Shown: positions 18,666 to 28,307, counted from the stretch's first letter. The stretch: DNA of 64,000 bases from Candidatus Odyssella thessalonicensis L13 (GCF_000190415.1 NZ_AEWF01000003.1:1-64000), one strand, 5' to 3'. Notes: generated by a model not told the origin, from the letters alone. Numbers and translations are program-made.

Positions 18666-20324
18666 TTAAGCTGCTTTCAAGTACTGCTGGAGCTTATCTT
18701 CGTGTAGTGGCGGAGAAAATAAATACCCTTGCCCGTATTTAATTCCAATTAATTTCAGCATTTCAACTTGTCGAGGAGTCTCAATTCCCTCGACAAGAGT
18801 TTCTGTCTTCATGAATTCAGCTAAGTTATAGATAGCCTGAAGAATTTTGACTTTTTTCTCGTTAAGATTATAGATAAAGGAGCGATCAATTTTAATCTTA
18901 TCGACAGGGAATTGGCTCAGATAATGGAGCGATGAGTAGCCAACGCCAAAATCATCAATTGCAATTTTAAACCCTAAACTTTTTAAAGCTTCTAGCTGAT
19001 ACACCAGCGGATCAATATAATTTAAATCAAAGTCTTCTGTAACCTCGAGTTCAATATCTCGTGGAGAGATATTGTATAGTTGAGTTATTTCCATTAAATG
19101 ATCAATAAGGTTACCCGATGTTAACTGTTGCCCCGCAATATTAAGGGATAACGATAAATTTATATTCTGATTTTTCCATGTCCGCAGATGCTGGCATGCT
19201 TGGTGAAAAACAATATCTGCCAATTCATTCAGACCGTCAATCCGTTCAACAATTGGTAAAAACTCTACCGGTGAAATTTGTCCAAAAGTCGGATGATTCC
19301 ACCGCACAAGAGCCTCCACCCCAACCGTGCCCCCTGTCGATAAATCGACTAAGGGTTGATAGACCACATTTAATTTACGGTCTCGCAGCGTTTGCTTCAA
19401 ATCAGATTCAACGCGCGTGGAAAACAATAAAGAGCGTTCTTGTTCTTCACCATAATACTCTATAAAGCCGTGCCCCTTACGATTCGCAAAAGAAAGCGCT
19501 GTCTTAGCTTGGTCATAGAGTTCCTTAGGATCAACAATATCCCCGCTACTCATGGCTACACCCATATCTATACTCAGTACCACATTGTGGCTAGAGAAAA
19601 AGACGCTGGTTTCATGATGGAGGCGATGCAACTGAGTATCAAATGCTTGAACGGATTCAATATTGTCAACGATAAGTCCTAATTCAGAATTACCGAAGAT
19701 ATAGAATTTCCACGTTGACGGAAATAGACTTTTTATATGGGCATAATAGTGATGTCGAAGCTGACTAATCTTTGTGCTTTGCTGCTGATGCCGTCCATAG
19801 ACGATAAACTTGAACAAGACCAAGCCTAGATGAGAATGCATGACAAAGGACCAGTTCAGATTATCGCCTAGTATTTCTAAAAAATTGGCCCGCGATATGC
19901 ACTTTTCATATACTGAAGATTGAACTCGGCTCAATTCTTCGCGTAAAAGTTGCATTTGCAAACACTTATCCGTTAAGTAAAGAAATGCCTCTGTATCGTC
20001 CAAGGACTGAAAGAAAATTAAATCTTTAGGCATTTTGGCATGATTGAGGGACTCTCTCGATTCTTGAGTGCAGATAATAGGGAACTCGTCAGGTAGTAAA
20101 CCAATAACTTCTGCTGTTATCTCCTCATTATAGATAATCAAATGTATGGGCTGGCCTTCATCGTGAGCTTGATGAATGAAGTGGGGAATAATATCTATTG
20201 AAAAAATAGAGTCAATTTTAATATTTTCTTTAGTGCCGCTTATGGAATTTTCCATACCCTTTAAGGCTTCACGGACACGTAAATGGCTAGAAAGCTGAGT
20301 GGAATAAGATAGAATACGGATCAT
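18666..20324 (-). CDS. EAL-domain cyclic-di-GMP phosphodiesterase with degenerate GGDEF domain
   Basis: 552 residues, cytoplasmic. Residues 1-140 look like a receiver-type alpha/beta domain without a clear phospho-acceptor pattern. Residues about 150-310 resemble a GGDEF domain in which the signature is replaced (GNSEL), so no cyclase activity is expected. Residues about 315-550 form an EAL domain with the metal and catalytic set: EALVRW, LNIAGQQL, ELEVTE, DDFGVGYSS, KIDRSFI, VEGIET and QGYLFS. It should hydrolyse c-di-GMP. It is divergent from pdxH and convergent with amaB. Confidence 0.88.
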   Translation of the reverse strand: MIRILSYSTQLSSHLRVREALKGMENSISGTKENIKIDSIFSIDIIPHFIHQAHDEGQPIHLIIYNEEITAEVIGLLPDEFPIICTQESRESLNHAKMPKDLIFFQSLDDTEAFLYLTDKCLQMQLLREELSRVQSSVYEKCISRANFLEILGDNLNWSFVMHSHLGLVLFKFIVYGRHQQQSTKISQLRHHYYAHIKSLFPSTWKFYIFGNSELGLIVDNIESVQAFDTQLHRLHHETSVFFSSHNVVLSIDMGVAMSSGDIVDPKELYDQAKTALSFANRKGHGFIEYYGEEQERSLLFSTRVESDLKQTLRDRKLNVVYQPLVDLSTGGTVGVEALVRWNHPTFGQISPVEFLPIVERIDGLNELADIVFHQACQHLRTWKNQNINLSLSLNIAGQQLTSGNLIDHLMEITQLYNISPRDIELEVTEDFDLNYIDPLVYQLEALKSLGFKIAIDDFGVGYSSLHYLSQFPVDKIKIDRSFIYNLNEKKVKILQAIYNLAEFMKTETLVEGIETPRQVEMLKLIGIKYGQGYLFSPPLHEDKLQQYLKAA

Positions 20325-20423
20325 TGACTCTCCTCTATTCCAGGATAGAGGATAAATCTTAAGGAATACCTAATTGCATCAGAATTTATTTCCCTGTAAG
20401 ATCGGCAGAAAAGAGGGGAAAAT

Positions 20424-21017
20424 ATGGACATTATTCACCTACCGAGTGATCCTATTGTTTTATTTAATGATTGGTTTCAAGAAGCTGGCGAAAAGGAACT
20501 CAATGATCCCAACGCTATGTCTCTCGCAACCGTAAATAAAGATGGGCGCCCTTCTGTCCGCATTGTCCTCTTGAAAGGGATCACGGATGGAAGTTTTGTG
20601 TTTTACACCAATACAGAAAGCCGTAAAGGTAAAGACCTGACAGCCAACCCCCAGGTGGCTTTATGCTTCTATTGGAAAAGTTTACGCCGACAAGTGCGCA
20701 TTGAGGGTTACGCAGAACCAGTAACCGCAGCTGAGGCCGATGCTTACTTTGCCACACGTCCAGTCGGCTCCCAAATTGGCGCTTGGGCGTCACAACAATC
20801 GCGTCCTTTACAAGATCGGGGTCAACTAGAAGAAGCCTTAGCCGCTTACTCCTTAAAATTCGGGGATGATGATGTCCCGCGCCCACCCCATTGGTCAGGC
20901 TATCGCGTCATCCCTCAAGAAATTGAATTTTGGCAAGAGCAGCCTTTTCGTCTCCATGATCGAATCGTCTATACGCGCCATGACGATGCGTGGACAATTG
21001 AAAGATTGTACCCATGA
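20424..21017 (+). CDS. pdxH: Pyridoxamine 5'-phosphate oxidase
   Basis: 197 residues, normal size. FMN-binding and catalytic motifs are present: MSLATVNKDGRPSVRIVLLKG, FYTNTESRKGKDLTANP, CFYWKSLRRQVRIEG, and the C-terminal PPHWSGYRVIPQEIEFWQ and HDR...W-x-I-ERLYP. The enzyme makes pyridoxal phosphate from PNP or PMP. An AGAGGGG site precedes ATG 20424. It overlaps the downstream cation efflux gene by four bases. Confidence 0.95.
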   Translation: MDIIHLPSDPIVLFNDWFQEAGEKELNDPNAMSLATVNKDGRPSVRIVLLKGITDGSFVFYTNTESRKGKDLTANPQVALCFYWKSLRRQVRIEGYAEPVTAAEADAYFATRPVGSQIGAWASQQSRPLQDRGQLEEALAAYSLKFGDDDVPRPPHWSGYRVIPQEIEFWQEQPFRLHDRIVYTRHDDAWTIERLYP

Positions 21018-21883
21018 GTACTGCAGATTATAACCTTGTTAAGCTGGCGTCAAAAGCGGCCATTGGGGCTGCTGGCATTATGGTTATTTCTAAATTCTAC
21101 GCCTGGTTTCAGACCGGCTCCTTAAGTCTCCAAGCCTCCCTTGTCGATTCTATGCTCGACATTCTCGCCTCTATTCTCAACTTTCTTATCATTCGCCATG
21201 CCATTAAGCCAGCCGACGCCGATCATCGTTTTGGCCATGGCAAAGCAGAGGCTATCGGCGGCTTAATCCAGACGGCATTTATTGCCGGCTCGGCCGCTTG
21301 GTTAATTATTGATGTCATTCACCGTGTTTTTGAACCGCAGCCGTTAACTCATCTTAATCTTGGCAATATGGTAATGGTGGCGGCATGCCTTCTTACGGGC
21401 GCTTTAATCACCTTTCAACGGTATGTCGTCAAACGTACCGGCTCTTTGGCGATCAAAGCTGACTCGGTGCACTATGAAACGGATTTCTTAACCAATATTG
21501 GCGTCTTGCTCAGCATGAATCTATGCACTTATTTTGGCTGGATATGGCTAGATGCGGTGGTGGGAGCCGGCATTGCTGCTTATATTCTTATAGCGTCGAT
21601 TAAAATTGCATTGAACTCAGTTGATGTGCTGATGGATAAGGAATTAGATGACTCGACCCGAGCAGAAATTGAGAGCCTTATTCGCTCTCATCCTGGGATC
21701 CAAGATTTCCATGACCTGAGGACGCGAACCAGTGGCTATCATATGTTTGTCCAATTTCATCTGGACCTTAATAAGAGTCTGCCTTTATGGCAAGCTCATG
21801 AGATTGGCGAAGACATTGAAAGAAAAATTATGGAAAAATTCCCTAAAGCAGAGGTTATTATCCATCACGACCCCGTAGATTAG
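21014..21883 (+). CDS. Cation diffusion facilitator family transporter (FieF-like)
   Basis: 289 residues with six membrane segments in the first ~190 residues and a cytoplasmic C-terminal ferredoxin-like domain. TM2 has SLVDSMLDILAS and TM5 has ADSVHYETDFLTN, the metal-site helices of CDF proteins in the Zn/Fe-type D-x3-D / H-x3-D arrangement. HRFGHGKAEAIGGL is the family loop. Likely Fe2+/Zn2+ proton antiporter. Coupled to pdxH by an ATGA overlap. Confidence 0.9.
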   Translation: MSTADYNLVKLASKAAIGAAGIMVISKFYAWFQTGSLSLQASLVDSMLDILASILNFLIIRHAIKPADADHRFGHGKAEAIGGLIQTAFIAGSAAWLIIDVIHRVFEPQPLTHLNLGNMVMVAACLLTGALITFQRYVVKRTGSLAIKADSVHYETDFLTNIGVLLSMNLCTYFGWIWLDAVVGAGIAAYILIASIKIALNSVDVLMDKELDDSTRAEIESLIRSHPGIQDFHDLRTRTSGYHMFVQFHLDLNKSLPLWQAHEIGEDIERKIMEKFPKAEVIIHHDPVD

Positions 21884-22309
21884 CACCCAGAAACCCCATG
21901 AAGTTTCTTAAGTCTCTCGTCTTAGAGGTTCTATGACCTCTGCCCCGCCGTATCTATGCCTAAGAGATTCAAGCCAGCTTTCTTAAGTCGTTGGGGAATA
22001 ATGCGTGAAATAATCTGCAATGCCTCTTCTTTCCTCCCACGGCAACAAGGAGTGCCATAATTATAGTGAGCCTGCTTCATTAACTCCTGACACTGCTGCA
22101 GCTCAGATTTAATTATTATTTTCTTATCAAGAAAGAAAGCCACAGACTTTATCTGACGTCACTCTTAACAGCAAGAAATAAAAAGTTAATAGCAAAGGTC
22201 ATGAAAATGGCTCAGGTTAAAGCTGATTCCTTTCCTTTATTCTTGTATGGTTAACTTTTTACTGGACAAGACCGGTATTTATTTGTTAGAAAAAAATATC
22301 CTCACTTGA
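21884..22309. other. Intergenic region before tRNA-Lys, with one doubtful small ORF
   Basis: No firm gene. A minus-strand ORF at 21931-22143 could encode 70 residues (MAFFLDKKIIIKSEL...) with two adjacent cysteines; it lacks a ribosome-binding site and I cannot tell it from chance. A short inverted repeat AGAGGT/ACCTCT (21924-21941) lies behind the cation transporter but lacks a T-tract. The promoter of the tRNA should be at the right end. Confidence 0.35.
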
Positions 22310-22385
<76 letters not shown>

Positions 22386-22772
22386 CATTTTCTCCCGCTT
22401 TTAAGTCTTTCTGACTTAATTTCAAGAATTATCAAGCTATCTCTCCGATCCTAGCCTTAGAAAAACTTTCAGTGCATTTTAAAGATTCACTTGGGTGACC
22501 TTTTCTTTATTCCCTGAGTTGCGTATAGCTGTACGTCTTGCCTCCCCTCTCTCTTGAAATTGAGGTAAGGATGCCGGGTCCCGGAACCCTTCTCAACAAT
22601 TGATAGCTATGAAGAATTTAGCACCAGAATAAGTGCAGAATCAGAAGAGTATAAGGGTAATTTAGGGGAAGCGGCGGAAAATTGATGATAGCCTTTGTTA
22701 GCTTTGCCCCGAAGATTCACGTGTCATTGGTGGCGTTTCCGCCACCGCTACTTGCAGCACCTGCGGTACCAG
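22386..22772. other. Intergenic region after tRNA-Lys
   Basis: No gene, RNA or strong terminator recognised. A short stretch (about 22715-22775) could continue the amine-oxidase 3' end in another frame as a Ser/Gly-rich tail, but this is weak. Confidence 0.4.
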
Positions 22773-24212
22773 TTATTGATGCAGCCTTTGGGCCACTATT
22801 TTCGCAATAGCTTTTCCACTTTGGACTGCGCCTTCCATAAATCCTTTATACTTTACAGACACATGTTCACCGATAAAAAAGAATCCTTTATCATAAAGAG
22901 CAGTTGCGATACGCGTTAAACGGTCATCCATGTCATTCATTTCATCATAGGTACCGTACACATCGCCGGCTTTTCTGACAGAGTAACTTCCTTGAGCAAA
23001 AGGATCCTTGGACCAATTAACCACCGTTATATTTGAAGTATCAACCTCAATCATGTTGGTTGCATTTAAAAAGGGTTCAACATACACGGAAGCTGCCGCA
23101 TTACTAACTTTCTTCCCAGCTTTACCACCAAGCAGAATATGCAAGTCTTGATTAACACTAGACCATGCGGTTGCTCCTTGTAAGTCAACACCATAGGTCA
23201 ATCGCAGGTTTCCTAACGGTACAATAATCTTACTATTGGTGCCATATGAAAGAGTATCGATATAAGTTCTCATCTCAGGGGTAAGACCAAGAGAAGTATC
23301 CTCTAAAATTGATGAGCTTTTTAACGCAGAACTCCTTAAGACCGAAAAAGGAATTGCCATAATCACCGTTTTAGAGCGTACAAGAGAGTTGTCTTGGAAT
23401 TGGATCTCAAACAAGTGCTGACGATCATCCCAACTGACTTGCGTTACCGGATTTCCCTTGGCAATATGCTCCTCTTCTCCAATCTCCTGAGCTAATGCAT
23501 TGACGAGCGATTGAGTGCCATTTAAAAGGCGGGTCTGGTCCTTATAAAACCGTAATAAAAAGTTTATGTGTTTCTTAACCTGTACGATCGTTTGATAATC
23601 TTTTATTAAATCTTTCAAACTATTCAGAGAACTTAGAGGCGCTTCCTGGGCATCAATCCCTTCCTCATCAGCAATAAGCGCTGCAAGCAGCTCTGATTCT
23701 TGCTGGGAGAGCTTAAGGTCTTCAACGTCAAAGAGAGCAGTTAAAGCCCATTGGCCGTTTCTTTGTTCTATATAATCATCGTTCTTTATATTCTTTGATA
23801 CTTCTTTGAGCTTTCTAAAGAGAGATTTTAGACAAGGCTGCATTTGTGACAAGGTTTTCTTTTCACCATTTGAAATAAATAGTACCTCATCCTGTAGCCT
23901 GGCTTTGTTAGTTTTGAGTTTGTAATGTTTAACAAGCCTATGCATTTCCTTGTGATCTTTGTCAATGAATTCACCACCGACATCAACTGGTTTGCCATTA
24001 ATTTCTTTGTTCCAGCCTCTTCCCCCTAAACGATCTTAAGCTTCAAAGACCATAAAGTTCTGGGTAGTTTCCTTAAGATTCAATGCGGCACTGAGGCCAG
24101 AGAGCCCACCCCCAATAATGGCTACGTCCAAGTTGGCTTCTCCAGCCTCGGCTTGAGGGGATACCATATTCATCAGTAAACAAGTAAAAATAAGAGCACT
24201 AACCTTTTTCAT
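22773..24212 (-). pseudogene. Exported FAD-dependent amine oxidase, interrupted by one in-frame stop
   Basis: A gene starts at ATG 24212 behind a strong AAGGAAGG site and has a signal peptide (MKKVSALIFTCLLMNMVSPQAEA), then the FAD Rossmann motif VAIIGGGLSGLSAALNL. At 24036-24038 an in-frame TAA breaks the conserved FEA-x-DRLGGRG segment, at the x position. The same frame then continues without a break for 420 residues to 22773, including VDVGGEFID, VIMAIPFSVL, DPFAQGSYSV and the C-terminal GFFFIGEHVS...GFMEGAVQSGKAIA of flavin amine oxidases. An ATG at 23945 lies downstream of the FAD site, so a protein starting there would not bind FAD. Recent nonsense mutation, readthrough or sequencing error are all possible. 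Confidence 0.8.
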
Positions 24213-24664
24213 CACAACCTTCCTTAAATAAATAAAAGTTTTTATAACTTTATAAAAATCAAATAGTAATTAATATTTATAAATACAATATATTTTTATA
24301 GTTAAGAGGAGATGGGGTTAACAAAGTCTGGAAAGCTGTATATAGTTGTTCCGGTCGGCTCATTGTCTGGTAATTTGGTGGGCGTGATAGAGAACCCCTA
24401 ATGACGCTATTAAATGAGGTAAGTTGGGAACGGCTGTGTTGGGAAATAGGCATACTAATTACCTTTCTACTTTATTATGCTTGGATTAACCTCAACAACT
24501 GGCATATTCTTGCCAAGTTGAGCTTGAATGCGATCAATCTTTGTCGCGTTTCAAGCCTAAAACTAATCCAAAGTAGCGGCCCGTTACACGTTCGTTCCCT
24601 TAGTAGAGTATTCAGCCCTCCGCAATGAGGGCTGAGTTCTCTACTTAATGGAAATTTATTTCAC
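24213..24664. other. AT-rich intergenic region with a long hairpin near its left end relative to the minus strand
   Basis: Positions 24213-24320 are very AT-rich and should contain the amine-oxidase promoter. I see no convincing gene; a plus-strand ORF of 75 codons (24401-24628) has no family features. The right end has the hairpin listed separately. Confidence 0.4.
24602..24645. repeat. Long two-tier inverted repeat
   Basis: Outer arms AGTAGAG (24602-24608) and CTCTACT (24639-24645) and inner arms TCAGCCCTC (24612-24620) and GAGGGCTGA (24627-24635) are perfect, with a 3x3 internal mismatch and a 6-base loop. It lies 20 bp beyond the stop of the gene at 24665. There is no T-tract, so it is more likely a factor-dependent terminator, mRNA 3'-end stabiliser or REP-like palindrome than a Rho-independent terminator. 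Confidence 0.55.
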
Positions 24665-25648
24665 TTACGAGTTCCTTTTGCTGAACTGGCGTCCTAGAGT
24701 TTTAAGATCAAAAGCGTAAGGTTGTAATGGGCGACCAAAATAAAAATGCCTAATAAATGACCAGGTTTTATCTTGCCGTTCGTCAGCTGATATAGATTTC
24801 ACTATCTCTCCATTGAAATTAGATATCTGAAGGTTCCCTTTCTCATCATATTGATAAACTTTACTTACAGCCTTTCCGCATAAGTATTCCTCAGGAAGTA
24901 AGGTCTTTTCAATCACCTCTACCATCGGAAAAGCTGGATAAGTTATCATAAATATTTTTTGGGGATCATAAAGACTGATAGCTTGTGCGGCAAACCCATG
25001 CAAAGCCATAGATAAACCAGAGTGGTGGGGAAGCTCTTTTTTATATGCTTTCTCTGCATGATAAACAGTCCGGGCAATTCCCATATGAATAGTGAAGGGA
25101 GCCGCGGGAGAAGTAAGAACAGTAAGAGCCATTTCAATATGAGGGAAAAGTTCCTCTGTAATTGGCGAAGAAGGATTAATGTGACCAGCTAATGCACATG
25201 CTATCCAGACTTCGGAACCGTGAGATTTATATAACTCAAGAGATTCTCTAAATGCCATTAGCCCATCCAAAATAGTAACCTTGCCCCCTGGTCTGGTGAT
25301 ATTAATAAATCTTAAATATTTTTGTATTTCTTTTGGCTGCTCTGGGTAAGGTTTTTTGTCGTTTTCAGTAATTTCATCCCAGATTCTTAAACATGCCGTA
25401 TTCTGACCTTGCGCAAAATCTTGCCAGGTCTTAATACTCTCATCTGTCAGTTTGACCATTACAAAGTTTAAGTCTTTGTCACCTACTCTATGACCTACGT
25501 AATGGCAAGGGTTAATCTGCTTAACCACTTGTTGGTTTTCTTGTTCACATATAGCTTCTTGTGAAGCAATTACCAAATCTGCTGAGAGTGATCCGAAAAG
25601 GAGAACGGATAAAATTCTCAAATACCTTGATATATTGTTAAAGTTCAT
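24665..25648 (-). CDS. Exported protein of unknown function
   Basis: 327 residues with an N-terminal hydrophobic segment (residues 9-28, LRILSVLLFGSLSADLVIA) that looks like a signal peptide. The body is soluble, with mixed alpha/beta character and no motif I recognise; a helix-rich middle (IHMGIARTVYHAEKAYKKE) and a C-terminal SFIRHFYFGRPLQPYAFD segment stand out. Base composition is like the surrounding accessory region. It could be a host-directed secreted protein, given the other exported proteins here, but nothing proves this. Confidence 0.6.
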   Translation of the reverse strand: MNFNNISRYLRILSVLLFGSLSADLVIASQEAICEQENQQVVKQINPCHYVGHRVGDKDLNFVMVKLTDESIKTWQDFAQGQNTACLRIWDEITENDKKPYPEQPKEIQKYLRFINITRPGGKVTILDGLMAFRESLELYKSHGSEVWIACALAGHINPSSPITEELFPHIEMALTVLTSPAAPFTIHMGIARTVYHAEKAYKKELPHHSGLSMALHGFAAQAISLYDPQKIFMITYPAFPMVEVIEKTLLPEEYLCGKAVSKVYQYDEKGNLQISNFNGEIVKSISADERQDKTWSFIRHFYFGRPLQPYAFDLKTLGRQFSKRNS

Positions 25649-25663
25649 TGGATTTGTTCTCTT

Positions 25664-25804
25664 TCAATTAGTTAGATAATGATTTGCTCTTGAAATATGT
25701 GCAAGAGGCAATACCTCGTCAGAGGCAGGCGCAGGATTCAAGAGAAAGGTGAAGAGCGTTAAAGCCGAAAATGAGATTTTAAAAGTGTTCATATAATTTT
25801 TCAT
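25664..25804 (-). CDS. Small exported peptide or gene remnant
   Basis: 46 residues from ATG 25804 (MKNYMNTFKISFSALTLFTF...), almost all signal peptide, then DEVLPLAHISRANHYLTN. It ends 15 bp before the start of the next exported protein, with which it would be cotranscribed. It may be a real small secreted peptide or the 5' stub of a decayed secreted gene. Low certainty. Confidence 0.35.
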   Translation of the reverse strand: MKNYMNTFKISFSALTLFTFLLNPAPASDEVLPLAHISRANHYLTN

Positions 25805-26113
25805 AAGCTTGTTCACTTTCTTAAGAAGAGAGTTTTTACTTCTCAATCTAAGCCTAATATGGGTGTAATTTTTTACAAATCAAGCGTAAAAGTTTAGACT
25901 TGATCTGACAGTTACCCGTTTATCAGGTATGGGTTTCTTGGCAGTTCAAGTGGTTCCGTTGCAAATTTTTGAGAAGTTGTTATGTTAAGGAAAATTACAC
26001 AATAGATGAGCTGTGTGACGAAGTCCAAAGAGTTTAAATACCGCCATTTTCTTCCCGAAGTTATCTTGTAATGCTTACGCAAGTAGTTACATTATCCCTT
26101 CAGCTATCGTCAA

Positions 26114-26475
26114 TTAGCAGAAATGTTTAGTGAAAGGGGGAGAACCCCCTTTTACTAAACCAACCCCTCCCCCTACTGTCAGCAAATCATCCACCGCATA
26201 CCGCGCCACTCGGGCGTTGACCTGATTAGTTAAACCAGTATGATAGAGGGTTGCTTCTAGGGCGAGACCTGGCACACTGCTCAAAGTTCCTGTTCCCTGG
26301 AGAACACTTTGGCCAAAGACCAAGTCCCCATAGCTGTCTTCAAAAACCTCCATCTGTCGACAATGAGCTAAGTGCTCCACTGTCATCGGCGTTGCCCCAT
26401 TCCAAACTTGCTGGATGCGAGTATTTACATAGGCTTCATAGCCTTGGGCGAGTGTTGAACTGCATTCACCAGAGT
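26114..26475 (-). pseudogene. Relic of the toxin delivery protein (pre-toxin segment)
   Basis: Open minus-strand frame without start, beginning right after a junction-created stop. It encodes SGECSSTLAQGYEAYVNT..WNGATPMTVEHLAHCRQMEVF...GQSVLQGTGTL...NARVARYAVDDLLTVGGG. The VARYAVDDLLTVG part recurs at about 38367-38405 as VSRYFVDDLITVG, upstream of another immunity gene. Both are fragments of one delivery module that no longer exists intact in the window. This is the distal end of the toxin array. Confidence 0.55.
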
Positions 26476-26476
26476 C

Positions 26477-26563
26477 TTAGGTTTTAGTATTTTAAGAGGA
26501 TAGCTTTCCGGGAATGATAACTACGTGATTTCGCCATTAGAAACAGCAAGCATTAATTCATTC
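26477..26563. repeat. 87-bp repeat, copy 1 (immunity A 3' end plus spacer)
   Basis: Matches 37141-37227 with about eight mismatches and no gap. It covers the last 14 codons of immunity gene A and the spacer behind it. Copy 2 has only this 3' end, so the immunity gene itself was lost there. Confidence 0.8.
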
Positions 26564-26901
26564 AGCTTGTTGACAATTTCGTCTTTGTTACGAGAAGAGA
26601 ATTTAACCAACGGATGTTCCCAGTATTCATCATCTGTTCTAAGCATAGTTATATAGAAGGCTCCGTCCGGCTCACCATCAGGCCCCCATCCCATATCAAT
26701 TAGAATCTGCTGATATTCATGTAAAGCTTGAAACAACGTAGATCTATATAATTCGTAGGGAAATGGATTAGCAGGCTCTTCTTCAAAATATACAGGCTCT
26801 CCTTGATCTAACACATCAAAAAAGAAATTATAGATTATATTAAACCCTCTCGGAATAGCTAAAGGCTGTAGCTTTAAGTCTTTCAGACGAATTTTTACCA
26901 T
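26521..26901 (-). CDS. Putative immunity protein A
   Basis: 126 residues, small, acidic and soluble (VYFEEEPANPFPYELYRSTLF, DMGWGPDGEPDGAFYITMLR). No known immunity family recognised. It begins 4 bp behind the stop of orphan toxin A, the usual position of a cognate immunity gene. It probably binds and blocks toxin A in the cytoplasm. Its 3' end is duplicated at 37 kb as a remnant. Confidence 0.6.
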   Translation of the reverse strand: MVKIRLKDLKLQPLAIPRGFNIIYNFFFDVLDQGEPVYFEEEPANPFPYELYRSTLFQALHEYQQILIDMGWGPDGEPDGAFYITMLRTDDEYWEHPLVKFSSRNKDEIVNKLNELMLAVSNGEIT

Positions 26902-26905
26902 ATCT

Positions 26906-27727
26906 TTAATTCCCTAGATTTTCTAAATATTGCTTTGCTGTAACTTCTGAAATAGGATGCCCATGGTATTCTGGCTTACCTGTTTTAGTTAATTCTACTC
27001 TTATCCATTGGGTGGCTTGACCATTATTATACCCTATTACTTCATTAAATTGACATATATAATAGTCCGCACCCTTGCTTTGATCACGCTTGATCAGAGT
27101 CCCATTCCTTAACCCTCTCTGCTCTAACTCGATCCTATTAAAGTTAGGCAAATACTGGGCATTCCTCTCCCCTGTCTCACTCATGCGTTTAGCTTCCTCA
27201 GCTGTTCGCGCTTTGGTGTGCTTTATATAATCCGCCGGCTTTGCATTTTTGATCCGTTGCTGCCAGTTATGCTGCTCGGTTCTTTCATTCTTGCGAGTAT
27301 AATAGCCGTCATGCGCGACCCGGTCATGATTCTCACTAATATTGGGGGTAGTTGCTGGGTTAGAGTTAGCGGATGACCTTGGTACCCCCTCTCTTTCCTT
27401 ACCTTTTCCTTCTTCTTTATCGTCTAGGGTGCGACCTAGCTTGCTTGTATGGCCATTCACCCTCTTGTCACTAGTGATCTTACCACTTCCAAAGCTTGCA
27501 GCAGCACTCGTGCTCGTCGCAGAACCACTTGATGTAGAACTAGCGCTACTTCTACCGGCATTATTGCTACTCGCGCTCGCTGACATACTCGATGCATGAG
27601 TGCTTCTATTTATCCACTCTTTGGCAGACATGCGTTCGGGCATGCCAAACTTTGTGCCCGCAGTTCTAGCTCCTAGAGCTAAGAAAGCTGACCTATGGGT
27701 ATTACTGCCATTCGCAACAGCTCTCAT
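26906..27727 (-). CDS. Orphan polymorphic-toxin C-terminal module A
   Basis: 273 residues in the called frame, but ATG 27727 is internal to a conserved linker: homology with the other modules (SQRSEAANRLYSDMRAVANG) extends upstream to about 27767, where a stop closes the frame. The linker (THRSAF-LGARTAGTKFGMPERMS) is followed by a Ser/Thr-rich stretch and KLGRTLDDKEEGKGKEREG. The tip (about residues 130-273) contains ARTAEEAKRMSETGERNAQYLPNFN and GQATQWIRVELTK..YHGHPISE, resembling BECR-type RNase toxin tips; I do not assign the family. No secretion signal or ribosome-binding site: a silent donor cassette or remnant. Confidence 0.6.
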   Translation of the reverse strand: MRAVANGSNTHRSAFLALGARTAGTKFGMPERMSAKEWINRSTHASSMSASASSNNAGRSSASSTSSGSATSTSAAASFGSGKITSDKRVNGHTSKLGRTLDDKEEGKGKEREGVPRSSANSNPATTPNISENHDRVAHDGYYTRKNERTEQHNWQQRIKNAKPADYIKHTKARTAEEAKRMSETGERNAQYLPNFNRIELEQRGLRNGTLIKRDQSKGADYYICQFNEVIGYNNGQATQWIRVELTKTGKPEYHGHPISEVTAKQYLENLGN

Positions 27728-27824
27728 ATCACTATATAGACGGTTAGCTGCCTCTGAGCGTTGGCTTCAGAGGCTGGTGAAGAGTATACCGCTTTATGCT
27801 ATTAATTATTAGAGAGACGGAGTA

Positions 27825-28307
27825 TTATGATTCATCGTTATCAGGCACTTCCTCATCGTTACGGAGATTATTGATAAACTCATTAAAGCTATCCGCAATT
27901 AAAGTTAGATTAGAGTAATCAGGCACTTCACCCTGCGCAGGATCAGCCTCCATTTCATGGTCCCAGAAATAGATTTTGCCTCGGTCAGGGCCTTTTACTG
28001 AAAGCAGTATAAGGTTACCAAAAGTATCATAAGCTATAGGAAAAGACCAGGTAGGTATACGCCCGTTATATACTTTTAAGGTTTCAAGCAAGTCTAGATC
28101 CTCGTTTAAGGTTATTCCTAAGAAAGCTTGCAAGACAGAGCCTTCATCTTGCCCTTTGAAATTGAAATGCTTTTCTTTTGGAAAGCCACCATTCTTTTCT
28201 AGAAGAAAAACCTTATATGTCTTAGGTAGATTGAATTCCCAAAACCTCTCTAAGCACTCTAAAGTTTCCTTGCTTAAAGTGGGCGAAGAATTTTCAAGCT
28301 TAATCAT
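27825..28307 (-). CDS. SUKH (SMI1/KNR4) immunity protein B
   Basis: 160 residues with the SUKH pattern: LERFWEFNLPKTYKVFLLEKNGG near the start, a central TWSFPIAYDTFGNLILLSVKG, GKIYFWDHE, and the C-terminal LTLIADSFNEFINNL. SUKH proteins are the most common immunity proteins of nuclease-type polymorphic toxins. It overlaps the 3' end of the WHH-nuclease toxin B by 8 bases and is its presumed partner. Confidence 0.8.
   Translation of the reverse strand: MIKLENSSPTLSKETLECLERFWEFNLPKTYKVFLLEKNGGFPKEKHFNFKGQDEGSVLQAFLGITLNEDLDLLETLKVYNGRIPTWSFPIAYDTFGNLILLSVKGPDRGKIYFWDHEMEADPAQGEVPDYSNLTLIADSFNEFINNLRNDEEVPDNDES

Noticed and set aside
24401..24628. 75-codon plus-strand ORF behind the amine oxidase promoter region
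   Set aside because: No ribosome-binding site or domain; runs into the long hairpin.
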